Shown: one piece after another, positions 30,229 to 39,183 of the stretch | Numbering within the stretch: position 1 is the first letter of the stretch | Layout of the letters: each line of letters begins with the position of its first letter | Source: Raffaelea ambrosiae | Taxonomy: Eukaryota; Ascomycota; Sordariomycetes; Ophiostomatales; Ophiostomataceae | DNA length: 64,000 nt | NCBI GenBank assembly: GCA_002778195.1 | Contig: PCDI01000006.1 | Location: forward strand, 2,113,950-2,177,949 | Reading direction: 5' to 3' | The notes under the pieces: generated by a model | The model's input: only the letters and a program-made list of their open reading frames with translations | Database searches by the model: none | Told to the model about the DNA's origin: nothing | Program-made: the position numbers and the translations under genes

Positions 30229-31722
30229 ATGTCTCTCGACCTCGCATCCACACTGGCCGCGCTGCCGCCGCTCCCGGCCGAAGCCAAGAACTACCGCGCG
30301 CAGGTCCGGGCGATCCTGCAAGACAAGGCGGCGTCGTCTTCGGGAACCGCCGCCCTCCCCTTGCTCGTCGCCCTCGACGACGACCCGACGGGCACCCAGA
30401 CGTGCCACGACGTCGCCGTCCTCACCGTCTGGGACGTCGCCACGCTGACGGCCGAGTTCGAGAGGACCAAAAGGGGTGGTGGCGGCGACGGCGGCGGCGG
30501 CTTCTTCATCCTCACCAACTCCCGCGCCCTGCACCCGGCGCCCGCCCGCGCGCTGATCCGCGAGATCTGCCGCCACCTCCAGGCGGCCGCCGCCGCCACG
30601 GGCGTCGCCTTTGCGATTGTCCTCCGCGGCGACTCGACCCTCCGCGGCCACTTCCCGCTGGAGCCCGAGGCCGCCGAGTCGGTGCTGGGCCCCGCCGACG
30701 CCTGGATCCTCTGTCCCTTCTTCTTGCAGGGCGGGCGCTACACCATCGACGACGTCCACTACGTGGCCGAGGGCGGCCGGCTCGTCCCCGCGGCCGACAC
30801 GCCCTTTGCCCGGGACGCCACCTTTGGCTACCGCAGCTCCCACCTGCGCGACTACGTCGTCGAGAAGACCCAGGGCGCCATCCCGCCGCGCCAGATCACC
30901 TCCCTCAGCCTCGCCACCATCCGCACCGGCGGCCCCGACGCCATCGCCCAGCAGCTGCAGGCGCTGCCGTCCGGCCAGCGCACCGTCGTCGTGGTCAACG
31001 CCGCCGCCGAGGAGGACGTCGACGCCGTCGTGCTGGCGCTGCTGCGGACGAGCAGCGCCAAGACGTACCTGTTCCGCACGGGCGCCGCGTTCGTGTCGGC
31101 ACGCCTGGGGATCGCGCCCATCGCGCCCGTCTCGGCGCGCGCGCTGGGGCTGTCGCCGCGCGTGGGCGGTCTCGTCATCGCCGGCTCCTACGTGCCCAAG
31201 ACGACGGCCCAGCTGGCGGTGCTGCGCGCCCGGAGCCGGGGCCCGCGCGGCGCCGGCGCCGACCAGCTCACGACGGTCGAGCTGGACGTGCGCCGGCTGC
31301 TCGCGTCGGCCGACGCCGCGGCCGCCGCCGTGGCCCACGCCGTGTCCGTCGCCGCGACGGAGATCGCCCGGGGCCAGGACGTGCTGGTGATGACGAGCCG
31401 GGCGCTGGTGGTGGGCGCGGACGAGGCGGCGAGCCTGGACATTGGCGCCACGGTGGCGGCCGCCCTGGTGTCCTTTCTGCAGACGCTCCAGACCCGGCCG
31501 CGCTACATCGTGGCCAAGGGCGGCATCACGTCGTCGGACATGGCCACCAAGGGCCTGCGGTTCCGGCGGGCGCTGGTCGTGGGCCAGGCCGCGCCCGGGG
31601 TGCCGCTGTGGCGGTGCGACGAGCCGACGAGCAAGTGGCCCGGGCTGCCGTATGTGGTGTTTCCGGGCAACGTGGGCAGCGACGACACGCTGTACGAGGT
31701 GGTGGCGGGATGGCGGCCATAG
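30229..31722 (+). CDS. Four-carbon acid sugar kinase family protein (DUF1537, OtnK/DtnK-like)
   Basis: An intron-less 497-residue protein. N-terminal substrate-domain motifs are ALDDDPTGTQT (Asp50-52) and VLRGDSTLRGHFPLE (about 132-145). C-terminal nucleotide-domain motifs are AGSYVPKTTAQL, VAKGGITSSDMATKGL (Lys430) and VVFPGNVGSDDTLYEVV. These define the DUF1537 kinases that phosphorylate threonate, erythronate or oxo-isoapionate-type acids in bacteria. The reaction here is probably ATP-dependent phosphorylation of a short sugar acid, with the exact substrate unknown. It is somewhat longer than bacterial members because of a Gly-rich insertion (about 81-91) and long loops. It is stand-alone, not fused to a dehydrogenase or aldolase. 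No partner aldolase or PdxA-like dehydrogenase is adjacent. The SAF oxidoreductase and permease 17-20 kb away are possible partners. Confidence 0.88.
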   Translation: MSLDLASTLAALPPLPAEAKNYRAQVRAILQDKAASSSGTAALPLLVALDDDPTGTQTCHDVAVLTVWDVATLTAEFERTKRGGGGDGGGGFFILTNSRALHPAPARALIREICRHLQAAAAATGVAFAIVLRGDSTLRGHFPLEPEAAESVLGPADAWILCPFFLQGGRYTIDDVHYVAEGGRLVPAADTPFARDATFGYRSSHLRDYVVEKTQGAIPPRQITSLSLATIRTGGPDAIAQQLQALPSGQRTVVVVNAAAEEDVDAVVLALLRTSSAKTYLFRTGAAFVSARLGIAPIAPVSARALGLSPRVGGLVIAGSYVPKTTAQLAVLRARSRGPRGAGADQLTTVELDVRRLLASADAAAAAVAHAVSVAATEIARGQDVLVMTSRALVVGADEAASLDIGATVAAALVSFLQTLQTRPRYIVAKGGITSSDMATKGLRFRRALVVGQAAPGVPLWRCDEPTSKWPGLPYVVFPGNVGSDDTLYEVVAGWRP

Positions 31723-32652
31723 GGGAGGGAAGGGGTCTCCCAACCACGTAGCCATCATACGGAACGGATCTACATTGGACCCCACGGACTACTGTGTTGG
31801 AGTTGGTCCAAGAAAAGAAACATGAGCGAAACAAGGGAAGAAAGCTTGCTTGCTGAGCGAATATGTATATAGAGCAGAAGCTCTGCCAGACAAGAAGGAT
31901 GAAAGAGGAGTTTTTTTTTCAGCTCGACGTTGTTTTCCTTTTCTGGCATTGTCGTTCTGCTGTTTCATCTCTTTTCGATCTCTTTTCCAATCAAGCAGCC
32001 GCAGGTCGGCTCTCTTTTGTTGCCCCCTGTCTGATCACTACTGACAGACACGATTGTCACGGTAGTCCTCCCTTTTCTCGGCCAGTGCGTCTAGTACTAA
32101 AAGGGCGGGGATGTATTTGTGATCCTGCTCTAAAGAGCCCCTGGAGACTTGCCGGTGAGTAGGGGAGCCGTTTAGTTGGGCTGTTTGCTTGGTTCTTGTC
32201 CCTGTTCCGCTTTCTCTTGTTTGGCAACAATTCTCTCTTTGATCGCGCCACGAGGCTTACTCTCCGTTGCTTCTCTCCGTGCCAGACCCTCGCTCCCAGT
32301 CCGTTCATACCGAGCGGCCCAGCGTGGACGGGTGGGTCCACCATGGCGCCCGCAAGGCAGATCCGCCACCGCCATTGGCCAGCCCTACCGCTCTCGGACC
32401 TGTATCCAACCGACGGACGTGCGCTTCTTACAGCCTCTTTCCTTCGATTCCGGTCGTGCACGGACCACATCACCAGCGCATATCAAGACGCGAGCTCCCG
32501 TCAACCACGTAGACAACGCCGGCAGGCTCGTTTTGGTCTATCCTCGCTAGGCTCGTTCGTCTCTTGGACCGCTTTCTGTCTAGCCTTCTTTCGCATTCAA
32601 TTGAACACCTTGGACTGCTCTTTGCCCCTCTGCCCACCCCTCGCTGGCCACC
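31723..32652. other. Intergenic / long leader of the next gene
   Basis: It is pyrimidine-rich near 31910-32040 and just before 32653. Overlapping frames here look like random GC-rich shadow. No gene is supported. Confidence 0.4.
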
Positions 32653-33237
32653 ATGGCGTACGGTCTCCTCCTCCTGCGCAGCGCTCCCATGCTGCTCTCC
32701 ACGGCCTGTCTCCAGTGCACCTACGACGAGTACCTGTTCTACAACGTCTTCCAGGATGTCGCCCAGACGGAGACCGTCCCCCGCGCCCAGGTCAACAGCT
32801 TCCTCCAGCACTACGTCCACCTCGCCTTCCCCCGCGGCTTCGCCGGCATCCTGGTCCTCTACCCGTCCACCTGGGCCGCCACCACCGCCATCCTGTCCAT
32901 CCACAAGCTGGCCCGCTTCTCGTCGCTGGCCGCCGCCGCCGCCGCCAGCCCGCTCTCCCCGACCGCCCGCCGCCTGTACCTGGCCGGCGTCGTGCTCAAC
33001 TTGGCCCACATGTTCTGGGGCCCCCGCGCGCTCGACCTCATGGAGACCATTGGCCGCATCAACGCCAAGCAGGACGACCGGCGCGCCGCCATCACGCTGA
33101 GCGACGCCGAGAAGGACCTGGACAATGTGGCGCTGGGCCGCAAGTGGCTGGACTTGCACCTGTGGCGGACGTTTGTGGCGGATGTGCCGGCGTTCCTGGC
33201 CCTGACCGCGGCCTTCCTGGTGACGGTGAAGCGCTAG
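32653..33237 (+). CDS. Small integral membrane protein (DUF1772-like, tentative)
   Basis: A single exon encodes 194 residues, with a strong start context (CCACCATGGCG). Hydrophobic segments lie at about 3-20, 60-82, 104-120 and 170-190, suggesting a four-helix membrane protein. The loop containing RINAKQDDRRAAITLSDAEKDL is cytoplasmic-looking and is followed by WLDLHLWRTFVADVPAFLAL. The layout resembles small fungal DUF1772/anthrone-oxygenase-like proteins, but I see no diagnostic residue, so this is a weak assignment. It lies 930 bases downstream of the kinase, in the same direction. Confidence 0.6.
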   Translation: MAYGLLLLRSAPMLLSTACLQCTYDEYLFYNVFQDVAQTETVPRAQVNSFLQHYVHLAFPRGFAGILVLYPSTWAATTAILSIHKLARFSSLAAAAAASPLSPTARRLYLAGVVLNLAHMFWGPRALDLMETIGRINAKQDDRRAAITLSDAEKDLDNVALGRKWLDLHLWRTFVADVPAFLALTAAFLVTVKR

Positions 33238-34999
33238 TCCAGGCAAGGGCAAGTGTGCGAATATACTCTGTGTGTTTTGGGAATTGGAGAAACTGGGACG
33301 AGTATATGAGCAGTAACTATATGCCATGATCAGTTCAGCCGGTGAAGGGGATGCGTACATATTGTGGCCTTTCCTACGCACGTTCAAGTCAAAAATATAA
33401 ATATTCAGAATTACAAAGATGAATATCCTGTCATTTTTTCTTTTCATTCTGTCATTCTGCTAGTCTGATGTCGTTGTTTTGGGGCATGCTTTTGGACTTC
33501 TACACTTTGGAAGTGGTACGCGTTGTGTACCGGCTCACCAGACAGAGGGCCAACGTGCCACCAGAAGAGGTGCTAAATGCAACCACATGGTCCGTAAGCA
33601 TGGCCTGCAGCCCACCGTCATCGATCCAGGCCAGCACGTCGTAAACCGTCGCGGACGGGCCCCTCGAGAAGACATACCTGGGGACACAGTCTATGGCTCG
33701 GAGCTACGATCACTGTGACCAAGAGGGAAGGGGAAGGTTACGGGACGCAGTATCCCGGTCACAAAGCTTTTATCAAAGCTCTCGACCGGGCAAGATGGGT
33801 GGCTCTATGCATGATTCAGAAAGGCACCCGAAAGGGCATTCGTATACACCCGGAGACGAAGTGTTCCGAGAAGACAACGCCGCGGACACGAAGATGCCGC
33901 TGGAGACGGCCACCAAGATGCATGCCAGGAGAGTAACAGCAGGTGTCTTTAGCAAAAATAGCTCGCCAATCGCCGCTAAATGATGTTTCGAAGCCTTGAG
34001 AGCGGTCTTGACCTCATTTCGATAACTCAACCCGCCCTTCCAGCTAACTGCCTGCTTTTGCCTTTGGTCGCGGCCAGCTGGTGCTTCGCAAGCCCGCCTA
34101 CGCTGCTTAGGATAGTAACGGGGCTCGCCATGGCCACAAGAATGAGAACAGCGACGATGAGATTATGATCAGCTTCCGTGCGCGGTCGTGGAGACATACA
34201 CCCAGACCATTCGAGAAAGTGTCTGTTGTGGATTGTGTTGCTACCGCCGGTAGAGAGCTTCTGCTGCCTGATGCATGCCTTGAAGACAGCCTCCAGGGGA
34301 AAAAATGGCGGATAGAATAGGCACAAAGAAGAAACGAAAATCCGGTCCGTTTTCACTGTGGAAGCGTACAACCCACCAGGAGATCGGTGAAACATACACC
34401 GAAGCTGTTTGTTTATCAAGGTACTGCAGATAAGGCTATACAAGTCTATGTCTCGTAGAAGAAGCCCCAGTGAGGGCGGGTGTTGCTCGCCTCAAAAACC
34501 ACAAGTGTGGACACCCGAGACAGCATCGCGGCCAGACATCGGCAGCGGGACTTTCCACTTTGGCGCGAGGGTGGAAAGCAATTCAAACCCGGACTTATTC
34601 TCGACTCTGGGATTAATATCCTAAACTTGACAATGGCCATCGTACGGGAACACACGTTGAAGTCGGCCACGGGCATTGTTCGATAATCAGATGTGCCGCC
34701 AGAGATCATTTGCAGATGGCAACAAAAACAGAAGCTGTGAATGACTGTCGTCCGTTGCCGTCCAACCTGTCTGTCTCACGTGCACTCGCGCACATTGCAA
34801 TTATTGGTCCTTCTCGGCCCCCCGTGTAGGTGAAGGTCCATCCGTAAAATTGCGACAGGCTGGGGAGACAGAGGAGAGCATCATTGTGCAAGCACCACGC
34901 TCTTGCTCTCCCCTCCCGCTCCCTGCCACTACGAGACGGCCACCGCCACGACGACATACAAATTCCACAGCCCAGCTTGAAGTCTTCCATCTCGTCGCG
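33238..34999. other. Intergenic with possible membrane-protein relic on minus strand
   Basis: Two minus-strand frames contain hydrophobic stretches: LLACILVAVSSGIFVSAAL near 33930-33870 and LIVAVLILVAMASPVTIL near 34165-34110. Nothing joins them into a gene and no family is recognised. They could be leftovers of a membrane-protein gene or chance. Confidence 0.3.
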
Positions 35000-36060
35000 A
35001 TGTCCGGCCGCTGCGCGATATGCCGCCAGATCCCGTTTGCCAAGCTGGCCCTCTCCACAGCCGACGATCTCCAGCAGGTCCACGCAAGGCAGAAGAACGG
35101 CCTGCGGCTGGGCGGCAACCCGGCGGCCGGGGCCGTCGACTTTTCCGCGTGTCTTGGCTCTCTTGGTGAGATCCGTGCCCGGGCTGGTGCGGCCACGGGA
35201 GGCTGTCCGCTCTGCCGGCTGTTCTACACCACCGTCCGGCGGCGGGGCACGCCGTATGCCAGCCGGTTCGCCGTCGCCGAAGACGATCCCAGCATCGTGT
35301 TCCTGGCCACGAATGAGTCTCACGGCCAAACGAGGAACAAATGAGGGTACGGGATATGGATCAGGGGATGGGGAGTTCCACAGGCGTTTGTTTCTACCCT
35401 GTTGTAGAAGCGGTGTGCTTTCAACACAGCAGCTGCCCGCTCCGCCTGGCCCCCCTCACCGGCAGTAACCGATTGGACCAAGACCACAATGCGGCGAGCC
35501 AGAAACCGGTGTCCGCACCCCCCTCTTCTGGGCTCCCGGCGTGGAAACTGGGTGAACGCTCGGGAGAACCCGTGTCTCTCGACCACGTCCAGCGCCACCT
35601 ACCCGTGCTGACGCCGACCCAACTCCAGACATAGCCAGACGGCCACTTGCTCTTCTTCTGGGCCTCGTGTGCGACGTTCTTCGTGGCACAGCCGCCTGCC
35701 CACGTTGTTGCGAATGGGCGTATCGAGATACCCGCAGATCAACGGCATGCCCGAGGTCTCGTCCGGCGCCGTGCAGACGCCCCCCCCGTCGGGACCGTGG
35801 ACGTCACGTCGCCGGGCCACGGGGCCGAGAACCAGCCCGGGGAGTACGAATTCTGCGTGGTCGTGCGGCGGACTATCGTCGAGAACATACCGGGTGTGAA
35901 ACCGGCGGTAATGGCACTGCAGATTGCGAGGGGTGGTGCTGGCAGCAACGACGAGGTGCTAGCACACCGCGTGAACATGGCCGAAACCGACGAGGAGGAA
36001 TCGGTAGAGGTATCTACGAGGACTGGAAAGTTCAAAGGCTGCTGGACCTGGGATGCCCTC
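35000..36060 (+). pseudogene. HET-domain-like protein relic
   Basis: A frame from ATG 35000 to 35344 encodes 114 residues with two CxxC pairs (CAICRQI and CPLCRLF), the N-terminal layout of many fungal heterokaryon-incompatibility (HET) proteins. After its stop, coding-like sequence resumes in other frames. Near 35836-36030 it reads YEFCVVVRRTIVENIPGVKPAV...HRVNMAETDEEE, which resembles the C-terminal part of such proteins. The central HET core (expected ALSYCWG-type motif) is not found. The simplest reading is a gene with a large internal deletion and frameshifts. An intact multi-intron gene is less likely because the core is missing. The family assignment is by memory of motif style and is moderate at best. 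Confidence 0.4.
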
Positions 36061-37032
36061 CATTATTATCGCCAGGATGATAAATCCATACTGCTTCTCG
36101 CACAGAGCGGTCTGTGTGCCGGTGACAAAGTAACCAAATGTGCGCGCGCCAATGTTGAAGCCGAAATGTGCCCAGGCCTAGGTCGTCTTCGTTGCAGTCG
36201 GTGTATGGGCCTGATAGGCACCGCAATAGGCAGGCAAAACGAGGCGTGGGTCCCCTGTAAAAACACCCCAATACTGTGCGCCAATATTGTGCCAATTTGG
36301 TGGGGGCCGCATTGAACCAGCCCACTGACGGACCGCTAACGACCGCTGACGGCCGCTGACGGGCTACTCCGGCATCTGCGGCCTGCAGGGAGAAGTAGAA
36401 AAACAACCCCACTTTGTTGGGTATCCGTTTCAACTGCTTGGATTCTGGTCGCGCATCGTGATTTACTATCTGCGTGTGTCCCAATTTGGCACAACCCGTT
36501 CTATGCTGCTGTCAGATCGAGAGTCCGATCTCTGGTTTCTCTCGTGATGGTGCTGAGCCCCATGTTTAACTGCTTCGGCCAATCATATTACACCATTCTG
36601 CCCGGCTGTCGCGGCAGTGGAAAATACAAAAGGTTGGTTGTCATGAGTTGGTTCCAACAGCACCCTATACACAAACGTCGAGCACGATTCGATTTCGTCA
36701 TTGCTTCAGAAGGTCAGGAACAAATTGAGCGTCTATTTTTTTTTCCTTTGGTTCGCCGGAGCGCTGCGATTTCTGTGAAGAAGAATCTCTATCTTGGAAG
36801 ACACAAGGAAAAATAGGAAAACAAGCGATAGAAGCGGAAATCGGGAAGACAACGATAGAACTGAAAGAGCAGAGAGAAGAAGAGCCCCGAGAGCAAAAAA
36901 AAAAAAAAAAAAACACTGGGGAAATAGGAAAGACCTTGGAGAAAGAATGGAAAAGGATGGGACGAAAAACTTGGGCCGAAACAACCGCCCACAGCTCGCC
37001 AGCAATAAAGGGATCCTGGGATAAGGCTTGCA
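36061..37032. other. Intergenic with decamer repeats and A run
   Basis: It holds three near-identical units of GACCGCTGAC type (about 36329-36360), an inverted pair TTGTGCCAATTTGG (about 36290) and CCAATTTGGCACAA (about 36480), and an A run of 16-17 bases near 36896-36913. No gene is supported. Confidence 0.4.
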
Positions 37033-39183
37033 CTACAAACCGGCATAAGACGTCCCCGGATACTTGAAGTCTGATGGCAGTTTCTGGACAAGATTCTTCT
37101 CTGCCAGCAGATTCCAAATGACTGGCACCACATCCTGGGGCAACTTCTTGAACCCGTTGTGCTCTCTATCCTTGTCGACATCGTGGATCACATTTCGGGC
37201 TATCTCCTTGACTTTCTGTACCTGTGTCCAGCTGACAAACATGTCCTTTTCGAACGATCGAGAGACAGTCGGGATCTTGTTTCGCTTCAGCTGATTCTCG
37301 TTGTACAAGATTGGCCACTCCGTGGTCTGGGAGAGCTCCTCGTAGGCAGCTTTGAAGGGCATCAGGGCGTTGAACTGGTCAAAGTGGAAGTCGTAGACGT
37401 GTTCGCCGGCCATGTATATGTCCAGTTCGTCAAATTCCTTTGTATTCTCGGGACTGCAGAGTCGTGCGAGCTCGCCCTTCTTGAGCCACCAATATTTGCC
37501 TTTGATGAGTTCGTGTGGATCGTCCTGGCCGACTCGGGATGCGGAGTGGTTGGACGCCTGTCCGGGCTTCATGTAAATGGCTTCCTGTAGCAGGCCGTAC
37601 AGTGGCCGCTCCTCAAAGCGCAGCCATCTGTCGATTTTGTTGAGGGTCTCGACTGTGAAGTCCGATCCCGCATCGAGGTTTCCGATACACATCTCGATGC
37701 TCTTGTGGACCGTCTCGTAGCCTTTCGTTGTTCCCAGTGTGCGACCCAGAGACAAAAAGCGCTCGCCCGTGAGGAAGGCCCGGGAAGGCTCGTCTTTGGA
37801 GATTTTGACGCGTTTCTCATTGTCCGGCATTGCGATATGGTTTCCCCTCTCGTGTACAATATACCTGAGGATTCTTCGCAAATTGTCCTTGTCCTCTGCA
37901 TGTTTGTCGTAGAAGGTTTCATTGTGCTTGCTGGTCATGAGGTATGTCTCCCTGAACACTTCATCCACGTTCTCGGCCAAGGCCGGCGGAACACCTGCTG
38001 TGGTGACCACAAATTCCAAGACACTCGGCGGCTTCTCCTGTTGAATCTTTTTCTCGTCATTCACGTCGACCGCCCCTCCAAACGGATACAAGGAAAGGTA
38101 TGAGTAGGCAATAAACCCGCCAAACGACTGGCCCCAGAGCGCAAATTGGTCAACTCTCATGGCCTGGCGTACAGCCTCATGGTCCCGAGCAATGTTGTCT
38201 TGCAGTAGAAGTTTCATCCAGCGAACTTGCTCGCGGGTGTTGTTGCGTAGTTCATCCGTGAAACATTGCTTGACGAATTCCGTGCTGTCGCCTGTGCCTC
38301 TGTGATCCATGTACAAGACGCAGTAGCCCTGCCCGAGACAGAATTCATTGAACTCGTCGACATCCTTGATCGGGTTTGTGGAACCGGGGCCGCCGCACAA
38401 ATACGCCATGATCTTCTTTCCTTTTAACGGATCAGGTTCAGAAGGCTGGATATCTCCCTTGGCATTTTTGTCGGCGACTGTTCCGTATACGATCCGTACA
38501 GTTATGTCGATGCGTTTCGAGTCATTGGCATTGGCGTAATCCAAGGGCACTTTGTACTTGGTTTCCTTGTACTTGTAGCCATCTTTCTGGCGGAAGATGG
38601 AAGTGTCTTCCGTTGCAGCTGCCACCGGGATGTGCTTGGCTTTAGGTCTTTCGGACATTGTGGCGTCTGGTGCCTGCACGGCAGGTTGTTGCGCAGCGGA
38701 TGGTTGTGCGGTAGCTACTCCTGCGGCTGTCGCTTCACTAGCAGATCCTCCGCCGGTCGTCTTTGAGTGTTTGCGGAGCGATTTTCTGAACTTTTCCCTG
38801 AATTTTCTCACACTCAGAATTCTGCGAGTGGACGGTACGTTGAAGAATGATGGTATTTTCAAGAGTGAGTTTAGTTTTGCGAGTATGGCATCCCACCTTT
38901 CTTTGAATTGAACGACTTGAGGGCTGCAAGTGAAGTCCCTTTCTGATTTGATGTGTCGAGGTCGAGTTTCGAGAGCAGTGCAGTAATCGTTGATGCTCCA
39001 GTATGACCTCTGGCCCCAGGCGAGTATTGCTTTTCCGCTGCCTTGGGATTCTGACTCTCTTCGTGTGAAGAGTGGTTCTTCGAATGTCGCTACAGAAAAG
39101 GCAGACATAACCACGATGCAGCAAAGGGAAACGAGCATCTTTAAGTACCATTTCCAAAAGCTTTCTGGGTCGTTGTCTGTCAT
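37033..39183 (-). CDS. Prolyl aminopeptidase-like alpha/beta hydrolase (S33) with membrane-anchored extension
   Basis: A single 716-residue frame. From Met176 (ATG at 38658) the protein follows fungal proline-iminopeptidase-like hydrolases in length (541 residues) and motifs: LCGGPGSTN (about 263-270, oxyanion region), MDHRGTGDST (about 292-301) and nucleophile Ser353 in LWGQSFGGF. The family releases N-terminal proline or related residues. Residues 1-175 are extra: a membrane segment (about 13-30, YLKMLVSLCCIVVMSAF), a basic stretch (KFREKFRKSLRKH) and an Ala/Gln-rich linker. The protein could be type II membrane-anchored, or translation could start at Met176 to give a soluble form. Base composition is AT-richer than most genes here. 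A missing 5' intron or a fused neighbour is an alternative for the extension. Confidence 0.78.
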   Translation of the reverse strand: MTDNDPESFWKWYLKMLVSLCCIVVMSAFSVATFEEPLFTRRESESQGSGKAILAWGQRSYWSINDYCTALETRPRHIKSERDFTCSPQVVQFKERWDAILAKLNSLLKIPSFFNVPSTRRILSVRKFREKFRKSLRKHSKTTGGGSASEATAAGVATAQPSAAQQPAVQAPDATMSERPKAKHIPVAAATEDTSIFRQKDGYKYKETKYKVPLDYANANDSKRIDITVRIVYGTVADKNAKGDIQPSEPDPLKGKKIMAYLCGGPGSTNPIKDVDEFNEFCLGQGYCVLYMDHRGTGDSTEFVKQCFTDELRNNTREQVRWMKLLLQDNIARDHEAVRQAMRVDQFALWGQSFGGFIAYSYLSLYPFGGAVDVNDEKKIQQEKPPSVLEFVVTTAGVPPALAENVDEVFRETYLMTSKHNETFYDKHAEDKDNLRRILRYIVHERGNHIAMPDNEKRVKISKDEPSRAFLTGERFLSLGRTLGTTKGYETVHKSIEMCIGNLDAGSDFTVETLNKIDRWLRFEERPLYGLLQEAIYMKPGQASNHSASRVGQDDPHELIKGKYWWLKKGELARLCSPENTKEFDELDIYMAGEHVYDFHFDQFNALMPFKAAYEELSQTTEWPILYNENQLKRNKIPTVSRSFEKDMFVSWTQVQKVKEIARNVIHDVDKDREHNGFKKLPQDVVPVIWNLLAEKNLVQKLPSDFKYPGTSYAGL

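Noticed and set aside
30145..31785. 546-codon minus-strand frame over the acid-sugar kinase
   Set aside because: A shadow. The kinase motifs are on the plus strand.
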